Source of the DNA: Porphyromonadaceae bacterium
Lineage (GTDB): Bacteria; Bacteroidota; Bacteroidia; Bacteroidales; Dysgonomonadaceae
Length of the DNA stretch: 9,077 nt
Reading direction: 5' to 3'
Assembly: GCA_003517675.1 (NCBI GenBank)
Contig: DPAC01000021.1
Location: 1-9,077 of the forward strand
Within the stretch, counting starts at the first letter, position 1. The number at the start of each line of letters is the position of its first letter. A program made the translations under genes and the position numbers. Below the pieces are notes generated by a model. It saw only the letters and a list, made by a program, of their open reading frames with translations, was not told the origin of the DNA and made no database searches. This document shows, in pieces, positions 1 through 7,326 of the stretch.

Positions 1-1484
1 CGTCGGGGCAGCAGCGCTCCCAACGGTATCTGAAAGGGGAGTGATGGAAAGTCAATGTAATTGTTCCCCCTCGAGCTGGGATGGAGGTCGATATGATAAT
101 AGCCTATTCCCACGCTGTCAAAGAAGTCGGCAGCTCGTTTTCCCGCCTCCTCGCCGGCCACCAGTTTCCGGTTTTCTGCTCCCACATGTTCTTCAAGAAC
201 CGTGAATTCGGCTTTGATTCTTCTGGCTTCCCTGATGTAAGGGTATTTGGCCATACCGTCTTCGGTGCCCATCACATCGCCCCGCAGCCTTAGCCCGCGC
301 CAGCCAACTCCCCCGTCGGGTCGTGGTGCTTCTGTTTGCAGCCAGTAGAAGAGCGAATGGCTTAGCTGTTTAGCCCGGTCAATGTTTTTTTGAAACACCT
401 TTTCCGGTACATCGATCAGGTTCCCCGGGAAGAAATCGTTCTGAGGCCAGTTTACGATGGTGATGTCACCATCATAGGTCCCTTCAGTGAAGTTCTCCCG
501 GTTAATGATCCGTCTGTAGTTCCACAGGTTAAGCACCCCCTCCAGATTTTTTCCAGTAGGATCAAATCCCATTTTTTTGGGTTTCAAGGTGCGTGGATCG
601 GAGTACGAAAGATCCAATAATCGTCCAGACCAAGGTGGGGTCATCTCGGGTACATAATTTCTCCAGAAATCGTATTCTTCGGGTGGATCCAGCACATTGT
701 CTTTTCCCGGTTGATAATCCATGGCAAAACAGACCGTGAATGCCTGGTTGTTCATGGGGTCGGCTTTTTCCGGTGCATGCAGTTCACGGGTTTCTTTTTT
801 CGATTCCGTACCGGTGACATATTCCGTACCGGTGAGGGGGAGCAAGTCGCCACATTCTGTTGCATCGACAAAAGATTTCCCTGTGAGTATCGTGCGGTCG
901 CCGGTATGTACATGCGCTATTTCTATATGATTTACGCGGTCGCCATCAACACCGGCGCTCTTTGCCTTATAGTTGAGTAGTAACTGCAGTTTGCCGGTGC
1001 TCAGGTAAGGTGAAAGCATATCGATCAAAACCGACACGGCCACTCTCGGTTCGTGGCATAATCTGGAAACACTTCCGTCACCAGGATTCAGGTTTTCGCG
1101 GGTACGTGCTGCTGCTGTTAACGGATAATTGCGCCGGTAATAATCGCGCACCCTGTTTCTGTAATCCCGGTACGATTGCGGTGCACCATGTGTCTCAATC
1201 CACTGATGCTCATCGGGTGGGACTCCTTGTTGGGAAAGTTGCCCTCCTATCCAATCGGTCTCCTCAGTCATGATCACGCTTAGTCCGTTACGACAACTGG
1301 CAAGAGCCGCTGCACAACCACCCAGACCTCCTCCGATGATGATGACATCCGCATGCATCTCCCGTGACCTGGAATTTTCACGTCTTCCGGCACGTTTTCC
1401 AGGTGTCACAAAGGCATGACTTCCCTGCAGTGCGGCAGAACCACCCAAGAGGGAAGCATAGGTGATGAAGCTTCTTCTATCCAT
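1..1484 (-). CDS. FAD-dependent oxidoreductase with Tat-like leader (3' end beyond window)
   Basis: The frame is open from an ATG at 1484 to the window edge (494 codons, no stop), so the C-terminus is missing. Residues 1-24 form a leader with a twin-arginine start (MDRRSFIT), a small hydrophobic stretch and a possible cleavage site after GSHA, implying export to the periplasm. A Rossmann dinucleotide site follows at about residues 46-58 (DVIIIGGGLGGC, GxGxxG at 51-56), then ETDWIGGQ about 25 residues later. Near residues 205-212 is DATECGDL, the second FAD-contacting motif of the FAD_oxidored (PF12831) family. Further family-like segments are VNWPQNDF and YPYIREARRI. Members are flavoenzymes often found in Bacteroidota saccharide loci; their substrates are mostly unknown. 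It starts 92 bp downstream of the isomerase-like gene on the same strand. The start is chosen because it gives the complete leader. There is no Shine-Dalgarno sequence and the leader is A/T-rich. The family call is firm; the reaction is not known. Confidence 0.9.
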   Translation of the reverse strand, partial: MDRRSFITYASLLGGSAALQGSHAFVTPGKRAGRRENSRSREMHADVIIIGGGLGGCAAALASCRNGLSVIMTEETDWIGGQLSQQGVPPDEHQWIETHGAPQSYRDYRNRVRDYYRRNYPLTAAARTRENLNPGDGSVSRLCHEPRVAVSVLIDMLSPYLSTGKLQLLLNYKAKSAGVDGDRVNHIEIAHVHTGDRTILTGKSFVDATECGDLLPLTGTEYVTGTESKKETRELHAPEKADPMNNQAFTVCFAMDYQPGKDNVLDPPEEYDFWRNYVPEMTPPWSGRLLDLSYSDPRTLKPKKMGFDPTGKNLEGVLNLWNYRRIINRENFTEGTYDGDITIVNWPQNDFFPGNLIDVPEKVFQKNIDRAKQLSHSLFYWLQTEAPRPDGGVGWRGLRLRGDVMGTEDGMAKYPYIREARRIKAEFTVLEEHVGAENRKLVAGEEAGKRAADFFDSVGIGYYHIDLHPSSRGNNYIDFPSLPFQIPLGALLPR

Positions 1485-1576
1485 GCGATCTATATTTTTA
1501 TCTCAATTTACGTAACAATCAGTCCCACTCTGTTAACCGATCAACACGATATCGGTCATTAATGTCTCTTCGTTTT
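1485..1576 (-). other. Intergenic spacer containing an inverted repeat
   Basis: This 92 bp gap lies between the stop of the isomerase-like gene and the start of the FAD oxidoreductase. It contains a perfect 6 bp inverted repeat, ACCGAT at 1536-1541 and ATCGGT at 1551-1556, separated by 9 bases, with the palindrome CGATATCG (1547-1554) overlapping the second arm. No T-run follows on the minus strand, so it is not a convincing intrinsic terminator; it could be an operator or chance. An approximate -7 box (TAAATTG, one base short of TAnnTTTG) lies about 20 bases before the downstream ATG without a good -33 partner, so a promoter here is possible but unproven. Confidence 0.35.
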
Positions 1577-2431
1577 TTACAATATTTCCTCCGCCACCTG
1601 GTTGAAATAATCGATCGATTGCTTTATCTGAGGCAGGTTGTTTTCCCAGTTTGCTTCATATTCGATCGTGAAATATCCCTTGAAGTTTTGCCTTTTCAAT
1701 TCTTTCATCATTGCTTTCACATTGAGGATGCCCTGTCCCCATACCACATCTTCGAGGGTTTGCTCTTCTCCCTGCGGTGCAATGTCTTTGAAATGCAGCG
1801 CAATGATCTTTCCCTTGAGTTGCTGCATGGAAGGAATAGGATCCAATCCCATTCTTTTATAATGCCCCACGTCCACACAAGCTCCTATTAAACCGTCCCT
1901 GCCACCGATAGTGCCAAGCAATACCTCCGGACTCCAGTAAGAACTTTCACTCGGATGATTATGAACCGCTACCTTGATATGGTACTTTTTAGCCAGCTCT
2001 TCCACTAAGTCCCAATCTTCACGGGCCGGCTCCGCACTGATAAATTCCATTCCCATATTTTTTGCAAATGCAAAGATAGGTTCCCATTCCTCTGTTTTGG
2101 CAGTCCATACGCCTGAAGAAATGATTTTGATACCCTTCGATGCAGCCAAAACCATCAGCCTTTCCTGATCTTCAGGACTTAGCTCATAACCGAAAACAAG
2201 ATCTCCGAAACTACCACCCATTTTCTGTCCGGGATAGATTTCGATAAAGCCGATGCCCAGTTCCTCGGTTTTATCCAATGCTTCCTCCACTGTAAACAGA
2301 TGAAAAGTGTAGGATTGCATGGACAGATGCCATCCCTGTTTCTCCGCTTTTGTTTTCGTGTTGTCCTGTGCACAGCCGACACTTAATAAAAGGCAGGACA
2401 GTGCAATAAATACCATTTTTGTTGTTTTCAT
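1577..2431 (-). CDS. Sugar isomerase/epimerase-like TIM-barrel lipoprotein (AP_endonuc_2 family)
   Basis: The product has 284 residues. I start it at the ATG at 2431 because this gives a clean lipoprotein signal (MKTTK, hydrophobic core, LSVGC with Cys20). An in-frame ATG at 2494 would put 21 unlikely residues in front of it. The mature protein is a xylose-isomerase-like TIM barrel (PF01261). Candidate metal and catalytic residues sit at strand ends: E134 (SAEP), H157 (AVHNHP), D187 and H190 (DVGH), H213 (HFKD), E257/E259 (IEYE). The set looks complete, so the enzyme is probably active. Relatives are called sugar phosphate isomerase/epimerase, but exported Bacteroidota members next to Gfo/Idh/MocA oxidoreductases include enzymes acting on 3-keto-glycosides by elimination. 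That role is an inference from the motif pattern and the broken oxidoreductase nearby. The lipobox has Ser at -3, slightly off consensus. The gene follows the AAA+ ATPase gene by 87 bp, a gap that suggests it was once closer to the oxidoreductase. Confidence 0.88.
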   Translation of the reverse strand: MKTTKMVFIALSCLLLSVGCAQDNTKTKAEKQGWHLSMQSYTFHLFTVEEALDKTEELGIGFIEIYPGQKMGGSFGDLVFGYELSPEDQERLMVLAASKGIKIISSGVWTAKTEEWEPIFAFAKNMGMEFISAEPAREDWDLVEELAKKYHIKVAVHNHPSESSYWSPEVLLGTIGGRDGLIGACVDVGHYKRMGLDPIPSMQQLKGKIIALHFKDIAPQGEEQTLEDVVWGQGILNVKAMMKELKRQNFKGYFTIEYEANWENNLPQIKQSIDYFNQVAEEIL

Positions 2432-2486
2432 GTTGTTTAAAAAAATTATTGTACTCCCATAATTAATTGGTGAGATTAATTTATAT

Positions 2487-2501
2487 ATCCACATTATGGA
2501 T
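2487..2501. repeat. Short inverted repeat between ATPase and isomerase genes
   Basis: ATCCA (2487-2491) and TGGAT (2497-2501) form a perfect 5 bp inverted repeat with a 5-base loop, 17 bases past the ATPase stop codon in the 87 bp gap 2432-2518. The sequence after it on the minus strand is A/T-rich but has no continuous T-run, so a terminator call is weak. Nearer the isomerase start, TAATTTTT resembles a -7 box with one mismatch but has no TTTG at the expected distance. The rest of the gap shows nothing recognisable. Confidence 0.3.
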
Positions 2502-2518
2502 GTGTGTGAATTATTATG

Positions 2519-3685
2519 TCAAAGCAAGGAGTTAAAGTGGCGGTAATTCAGGAGTTGTATATCAGCTTTGTCGTTTTCGTAGTCACCGGCATAAATAATT
2601 GCTTTAGCAGTTACCCGGTCGCCTAAAAAAGAAGTAAGGGGACGAAATCCTTTCTCAAAATCGGGATGATAGGTTTGGGCGGATTTTATTTCAATAGCCG
2701 TAAAACGGTCGCCTTGCTTCAAAAGCAAGTCTACCTCGTTGGCATTGCTGTCCCTGAAAAAAAACAGGTTACTTTCTTCTCCCCGGTTATAACGGCTTTT
2801 GAGCGCTTCGTTGACAATGAAGTTTTCGAATAAGTGCCCGCGCATCTTATCCCTTGCCAGTTGTTGCTCGTTTTCAATACCTAACAGGTAGCAGGCAAGC
2901 CCCGTATCACAGAAATACAGCTTTGGAGTTTTTGTAAGTCGTTTCCGTGTATTCTCAAAATAAGGCGGGAGTAACATGATTACATATGATGCTTGTAATA
3001 CCGACAACCACGACTTGATAGTGTTGACAGAAACCCCCACTTCACCCGATAATTCCGAAGCGTTAAACAAACTGCCTATCCTTCCGGCGCAAAGCCTGAG
3101 AAAAGTCCGGAACTGCAACATGTCTTTTATTTGCAGCAAATCGCGCACATCACGTTCCAAATAGGTTTTTACGTAAGAAGCGTACAGTAGCGAAGCCGTA
3201 TTCCTTCCTGCATATATCGCCGGATAAAACCCGTCGAACAGAAGGCTGTCCAAAGTTTTTGCGCGTGCATCTTGTTCCACTTCCCCAAATGACAAAGGCA
3301 GTAGTTCCAACACTGCAGTACGGCCTGCCAGTGACTGGCTGATTTTTTTGAAGACAGAGAATTGGGAACTACCCGAGAGGATAAAACGTTTATCGGGAGA
3401 TTCATCCACCAGTCCCTGTATAAAAGATAACAGATCAGGTGTCTGCTGGACTTCGTCCAAGATCATTCCTTCGGGATGCCGGGTAAGAAATGCTATCGGG
3501 TCGTTCAAGGCAAAATGCCTGATGTCCAGATTTTCCAACGAATAATACGGTAGTTTATCGAAAATGTGTTTCAATAAAGTCGTTTTTCCCGATTGGCGGG
3601 GACCTGTCAACGTAAGTACCGGAAAGTACCGGTATACCTTATGCAATGCAGGAGTAATAGCTCTATCAATAAAACGTTTATCCAT
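2519..3685 (-). CDS. AAA+ ATPase with C-terminal DUF4143 domain
   Basis: The product has 388 residues, a usual length for this family, and no signal peptide, so it is cytoplasmic, unlike its neighbours. The N-terminal AAA_14 domain shows Walker A GPRQSGKTT at 28-36, Walker B MILDE at 74-78, a sensor-1-like LSGSSQF at 103-109 and SLAGR at 117-121, whose Arg could be a finger. The middle, roughly 175-290, looks helical and winged-helix-like (SVNTIKSWLSVL). The C-terminal DUF4143 part has the typical LYFCDTGLACYLLG and HLFENFIVNE segments. It ends with a PD-(D/E)xK-like pattern, EVDLLL (E317, D319) then EIKSA (E332, K334). Family members are abundant and variable in Bacteroidota; their function is poorly known and has been discussed in relation to mobile or defence-type genes. 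It has its own consensus promoter, sits inside a saccharide locus with no evident functional link, and directly follows a degraded gene, all consistent with insertion. The family call is firm; the function is unknown. Confidence 0.95.
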   Translation of the reverse strand: MDKRFIDRAITPALHKVYRYFPVLTLTGPRQSGKTTLLKHIFDKLPYYSLENLDIRHFALNDPIAFLTRHPEGMILDEVQQTPDLLSFIQGLVDESPDKRFILSGSSQFSVFKKISQSLAGRTAVLELLPLSFGEVEQDARAKTLDSLLFDGFYPAIYAGRNTASLLYASYVKTYLERDVRDLLQIKDMLQFRTFLRLCAGRIGSLFNASELSGEVGVSVNTIKSWLSVLQASYVIMLLPPYFENTRKRLTKTPKLYFCDTGLACYLLGIENEQQLARDKMRGHLFENFIVNEALKSRYNRGEESNLFFFRDSNANEVDLLLKQGDRFTAIEIKSAQTYHPDFEKGFRPLTSFLGDRVTAKAIIYAGDYENDKADIQLLNYRHFNSLL

Positions 3686-3723
3686 TCTTTAAGTAAATAC
3701 TATGTAATTCTGAAGTATAACTG

Positions 3724-3755
3724 CAAAATTACATAAACTATTTTAACTTGTCAAA
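3724..3755 (-). promoter_or_regulatory. Bacteroidota-type promoter of the AAA+/DUF4143 gene
   Basis: Read on the minus strand, a -33 TTTG (3752-3755) is followed after exactly 20 bases by TAATTTTG (3724-3731), a full match to the TAnnTTTG -7 consensus of the Bacteroidota primary sigma factor. Transcription should begin several bases further on, leaving an A/T-rich leader of about 30 bases before the ATG at 3685. No Shine-Dalgarno sequence is present, as is usual in this phylum. It is the only full-consensus promoter I found in the window. It implies that the ATPase, and perhaps the isomerase and FAD genes after it, are transcribed independently of the upstream saccharide genes. Confidence 0.75.
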
Positions 3756-3839
3756 TAATTCACACAAAATTTCAAAGAACGCTTTTGACTCCTGACACCG
3801 CCAAAATGAACGGATGAAAATCAGGATGACGCTTAACCT

Positions 3840-4709
3840 TTATTTCGGCATCTCCGGAAGTGTAAACCCGTTTTCATAGGTTTGCCAGTGTGGAACTTGC
3901 CGAAACGCTAACCGGATATTTCAGGTCTAATGCCCAATATAGGGGATCCATGATATGGCAGGCCATATCGCCCAATGCCCCTGTGCCGAAATCCCAGAAT
4001 CCGCGCCAGTTCCAGGGAGTATATGCAGGATCGTAAGGGCGTTTTTTGGCAGGACCTATGAATAAATCCCAATCCAGCGTCGGGGGAACAGCCACGTCTC
4101 CCTTAGGCTCACCCAAAATCCCTGGGGCCAGATGGGACGATCTGTCCAGCAATGTGCTTCATGTACATCGCCAATCACCCCGGATTGTACCCATTCGGCC
4201 ACCTGCCGGCACCAGTCGAATGAATTTCCCTGGTTGCCCATTTGGGTAGCAACCTTGTATTTTTTCGCCAGCTTGGTAAGCAATCTCGATTCATAGACGG
4301 AATGGGTCAGCGGTTTTTGAACATAGGTATGTTTGCCTAATGTAATGGCATGCGCCGCCACCCCGGCATGGGTATGGTCGGGAGTCGCCACCACAATGGC
4401 ATCAATCGACTTTCCCATCTGGTCGAACATGGTTCTCCAATCTTTAAATTGTCTGGCTTTCGGATAATCGTTGAATGTTTTGGCGGCATATTTCCAGTCC
4501 ACGTCACATAGCGCCACGATGTTTTCGGTCTTCATATTTGCCAGGTTGCGGCGTCCCATTCCGCCTACGCCGATACCGGCGATGTTCAGTTTATCGCTTG
4601 GAGAAGTATATCCCCTCGCTTTACCCAATACGGTGTTAGGGACAATGGTAAGTCCCGCGGCTCCCATGGCTGCGGTCTTTAAAAAATTTCTGCGTGAATA
4701 AGTTGTCAT
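3840..4709 (-). pseudogene. Gfo/Idh/MocA sugar oxidoreductase, Tat-exported, disrupted by frameshift and internal deletion
   Basis: The ATG at 4709 begins a Tat signal (SRRNFLK at 5-11). An NAD(P)-binding Rossmann motif follows (GIGVGGMG, 45-52), then the family segments TPDHTH (109-114), VQKPLTHSVYE (130-140, the QKP variant of the EKP motif) and a segment ending WPQG at 197. At the AAAA run 4115-4118 (TTTT on the coding strand) the frame is lost; the start frame hits a stop at 4056. The protein continues in another frame with [24 protein letters not shown] and SVSASST, then stops at 3874. A tail back in the start frame, [15 protein letters not shown], ends at TAA 3840-3842. About 270 codons precede this junction, whereas exported members usually have over 400, so a C-terminal stretch of roughly 150-200 residues, part of the substrate-binding domain, appears deleted. 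The NAGPA-type gene ends 10 bp upstream, so they were probably cotranscribed. An in-frame ATG at 4820 is rejected because it overlaps that gene and hides the Tat signal. Intact relatives oxidise sugars or interconvert keto-glycosides using bound NAD(P). Confidence 0.88.
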
Positions 4710-4719
4710 AAACTTGTAA

Positions 4720-5967
4720 TCAATATAATGCAACCATGCTGGTGATAGAACGTTGCTTACCGTCGCTTGGAATAATCGTTTCTTTCCCGTTGATAAGCAT
4801 ACAGGAGGAACCTCCTCCATCCAGGTTGAGTGCTTCCGTGCAGCCTAAATCGAGCAGTAAATCGGCAACATTTTTAAGGGTGAGACCCGGTGTATCAGGT
4901 GTTTTGTTGCGCCCCTCGCATACGAAAAATATAAGATGGCCTGAAGGTGCATATCCTATTGCGGAACGTGGATTGTTTATAGTGGGGCCAATACCGCTGG
5001 AAGCATCGAACATCTCATTTTCCCAAGTGTTCTTGTATTCACCGTTTTTTATCAATACTGGCCCCGCTCCAATCGCATCTTTTGGAGTCCATTGCTGTGC
5101 TCCTTGCGGAAACTTGTCAGATGGAATATCCTGCGGTTTTTCACCAGCTTTATTAAGTGCAGGTGAGGGGTATACGAAAAGGGTTCCATCCGATTCATAA
5201 GCCCAATGGGCATAAAATTTTCCATCGGATCCTAACCCGAAAATGCCTTGTGTTGGATAATAAACGGTACTTTCTCCGTTATAGATGCGCCAAACCATGG
5301 GTCGTGCCGGGTTTACCGTTTTCCCATCCCGTACAATTAATCCCAGGGAATGTCCGTCCCAAAAATAACCACCATTTAACAATACCGCAGGTTTATTAAA
5401 ACTGTAGAAAAACTGAGAAGGCGTTTTTGTGCCTTGCGCTTCACCCAATACCGAAAATCGGGCTTCTGTATCATTCATATCGGCTACCGCAATGTAAGCC
5501 TGTACATTTTTTTCTTCCACTTTCCGGGTGTATTTGTACACGGAGAGATAGGACGGGAGTCCTCCGGAATCATTTTTCTTTTCCCATCCACCGGCGTTTG
5601 GATCGGGAGTTGTAACAACAAAATTCGATTTAATACGGAATAATATTATTCGTTCTCCATATCGAATTTCTAAAGTAGCCTCTTTGGATAAGTCGTATTG
5701 CGATGTTTCTTCCCCGGGATTTTCCATACTTACGCCAGGAGCTAAAGTGAACTTCATTTTAACATCCGTAATGTCAGTATTTGTCGGAAAATCGATGGAA
5801 ATAAAATGTGCAAAATTATCAAACACTACCTTTTCAGCATGAGGAGAGATCACTTCCACAGATTTGATATATTCTATATTATAATCATTTGTGTTTGATT
5901 CCTCCTGGCATGCGGATACAATGAAAGAGAATAAAACTAAAAAGCCATAAAGCAAAATCCGTTTCAT
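4720..5967 (-). CDS. Phosphodiester glycosidase family lipoprotein (NAGPA/DUF2233 domain)
   Basis: The product has 415 residues. The start at 5967 gives a textbook lipoprotein signal: MKR, a hydrophobic core and VSAC with Cys20, followed by acidic QEES that could favour display on the outer-membrane surface. Residues about 29-117 form a beta-rich, Ig-like N-terminal domain; 145-415 form the NAGPA (PF09992) catalytic domain. Conserved segments are LNGGYF (197-202), GAGPVLI (300-306), NPRSAIGY (332-339) and LNLDGGGSS (380-388), the signature glycine-rich stretch of the active site. The family includes the mammalian uncovering enzyme that removes GlcNAc from GlcNAc-1-P-6-mannose diesters, and a Bacteroides ovatus protein of this family has a known structure. 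The bacterial enzyme may therefore cleave sugar-1-phosphodiester bonds in glycans, teichoic-acid-like polymers or host glycans; the substrate is unproven. It follows the GHL10-like gene by 15 bp and precedes the oxidoreductase pseudogene by 10 bp, which points to one transcript. Confidence 0.93.
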   Translation of the reverse strand: MKRILLYGFLVLFSFIVSACQEESNTNDYNIEYIKSVEVISPHAEKVVFDNFAHFISIDFPTNTDITDVKMKFTLAPGVSMENPGEETSQYDLSKEATLEIRYGERIILFRIKSNFVVTTPDPNAGGWEKKNDSGGLPSYLSVYKYTRKVEEKNVQAYIAVADMNDTEARFSVLGEAQGTKTPSQFFYSFNKPAVLLNGGYFWDGHSLGLIVRDGKTVNPARPMVWRIYNGESTVYYPTQGIFGLGSDGKFYAHWAYESDGTLFVYPSPALNKAGEKPQDIPSDKFPQGAQQWTPKDAIGAGPVLIKNGEYKNTWENEMFDASSGIGPTINNPRSAIGYAPSGHLIFFVCEGRNKTPDTPGLTLKNVADLLLDLGCTEALNLDGGGSSCMLINGKETIIPSDGKQRSITSMVALY

Positions 5968-5982
5968 ATTTTTTCATTTCAG

Positions 5983-7326
5983 TTATTCAATCACTTTGGC
6001 TTCTCTCATGCCTTTCTCCACATATTCCCATAAATTTTTCTCTATGAGATGTACAATATCGAAAATCATAAGTCCGTCGGAGGTCGCCAGATTCATTGTA
6101 ATAGAATTTGTGAGTCCTTCAGGGTCTTCATAAAATTGGCTGGCAAGAATTCCCCCGCAAAACTTGTTGTCACCCATGACGGTCCTTAATTTTTCATTTG
6201 ATCCCTCTACACAATACCAAATATTTTTTTGTGCGAACAGATCGGTTTCATTTTTTATTTCGGGATTTTTTTCCATATAATCCGCTTTGGTGATTGTTGT
6301 GTAGTAATTGCCAACCGTAAAAAGATCGATTAGTTCGGCATAGCCCGTATTCCTATAGGTAGGACTTGCCCAGTCAAAATCTACAGACGGATCATAATAT
6401 TTACTGGCGAAGTTCACGCCGACTTCAAAGTATGTGGGATACCAGGCTCCTGTATAGGTACCGAAAGAAATTGATGGATTGACCGATTTGACGGTTTCCC
6501 GGGCTTTTTGCATAAAATCATGAATCACCGTCGCCCGCCATTCAACCCATTGCAGAAAATATTTGCCTCTATGAGGGTAAAGGTTTCCGTTCGTATCTTT
6601 TTGCCATCTGTAAATATCATCTGGAAAAGAGTCTAATTCTGTACCTAAATATTCTTCAAATTTAGACCGTGACAGGTCTGAGAAATCGGCCGTAAACCCG
6701 TCATACCGAACTCTGTCGAGTATGATTCCATCCAGATCTTTATATTTCTCAACCACCTCCATAAATATATTGAGGATGTACTCCTGATACTCTTCATTTA
6801 CCGGATTAACCATCGCTGAATACTTTTGTTTTTCCTGGGTAATGGGAATAAAAGATACCTGTTCATCGGGCGGGTATATCACGGAAGCCCACCCGGATTT
6901 ATTTTCTTCGTATATAGGACCGATGTCCAGATAATTATGTCCTGCTACAAAGGTATTGAGCGATGCATGAACTTTCAGGCCAATGTCGTGTGCCTTTTCA
7001 ATATAATACCCCAGATAGTCGAATGTATAATGAACATCTTTTCCGTCCCAGTTAGTGAGTTTTGGGGCATATTGGCTATCATAAAGCACATGTCCGGAAA
7101 TCGGACGAATGTCCACTACTATATCGGTAAACCCTAGTCCATTTACTTTTTCCAGATAATAGTCAATCGTATCTCTATTATTGAAGCGATGTATGTTGGC
7201 GGTAGCATCGATCCACATCAGCTTGGGTGCGACATCTGCCATTTCTTTGTTGCTATTGCTGTTGCCGCAGGAGTAGAGCGCTGCTGCGATCAGGAGTGAT
7301 AAAAACAGGTTCGTTCTATTGTTCAT
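5983..7326 (-). CDS. GHL10-like TIM-barrel glycoside hydrolase lipoprotein
   Basis: The product has 447 residues with a lipoprotein signal (MNNRTN, hydrophobic core, LYSC with Cys20), so it is membrane-anchored in the envelope. Residues from about 35 match the glycosyl-hydrolase-like 10 pattern: LMWIDATANIH (36-46), a first-strand segment DIVVDIRPISGHVLYDS (68-84), KVHASLNTF (118-126) and DGIILDRVRYDG (199-210). The last fits the DGIxLD motif that carries the candidate catalytic Asp (D204). Later barrel strands include DWASPTYRNTGY (318-329) and WYCVEGSNE (370-378), with E374 as a possible acid/base. Family members are predicted glycosidases with few characterised examples. The gene starts 80 bp after the stop of the large FAD oxidoreductase and is followed after 15 bp by the phosphodiester glycosidase lipoprotein, so the two probably act together on one polymer or glycoconjugate. 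There is no Shine-Dalgarno sequence and the leader is A-rich. I am confident of the fold and export, less so of the catalytic residues. Confidence 0.88.
   Translation of the reverse strand: MNNRTNLFLSLLIAAALYSCGNSNSNKEMADVAPKLMWIDATANIHRFNNRDTIDYYLEKVNGLGFTDIVVDIRPISGHVLYDSQYAPKLTNWDGKDVHYTFDYLGYYIEKAHDIGLKVHASLNTFVAGHNYLDIGPIYEENKSGWASVIYPPDEQVSFIPITQEKQKYSAMVNPVNEEYQEYILNIFMEVVEKYKDLDGIILDRVRYDGFTADFSDLSRSKFEEYLGTELDSFPDDIYRWQKDTNGNLYPHRGKYFLQWVEWRATVIHDFMQKARETVKSVNPSISFGTYTGAWYPTYFEVGVNFASKYYDPSVDFDWASPTYRNTGYAELIDLFTVGNYYTTITKADYMEKNPEIKNETDLFAQKNIWYCVEGSNEKLRTVMGDNKFCGGILASQFYEDPEGLTNSITMNLATSDGLMIFDIVHLIEKNLWEYVEKGMREAKVIE

Noticed and set aside
81..1273. Several open frames of 60-90 codons on the plus strand
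   Set aside because: They lie opposite the continuous FAD oxidoreductase frame, show no family motifs and have low-complexity or antisense-like composition.
2432..2494. N-terminal extension of the isomerase-like gene to an ATG at 2494
   Set aside because: It adds 21 residues before an evident lipoprotein signal peptide.
3790..3826. Inverted repeat TCCTGA / TCAGGA as a terminator or insertion-sequence end
   Set aside because: Arms are only 6 bp with a 25-base loop, no T-run follows, and no transposase or target duplication is nearby.
4710..4820. N-terminal extension of the oxidoreductase to an ATG at 4820
   Set aside because: It would overlap the end of the upstream gene by about 100 bases and bury the Tat signal that begins at 4709.
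4736..5200. A 154-codon plus-strand open frame
   Set aside because: It is antisense to the conserved catalytic part of the phosphodiester glycosidase; its length is explained by codon bias of the real gene.
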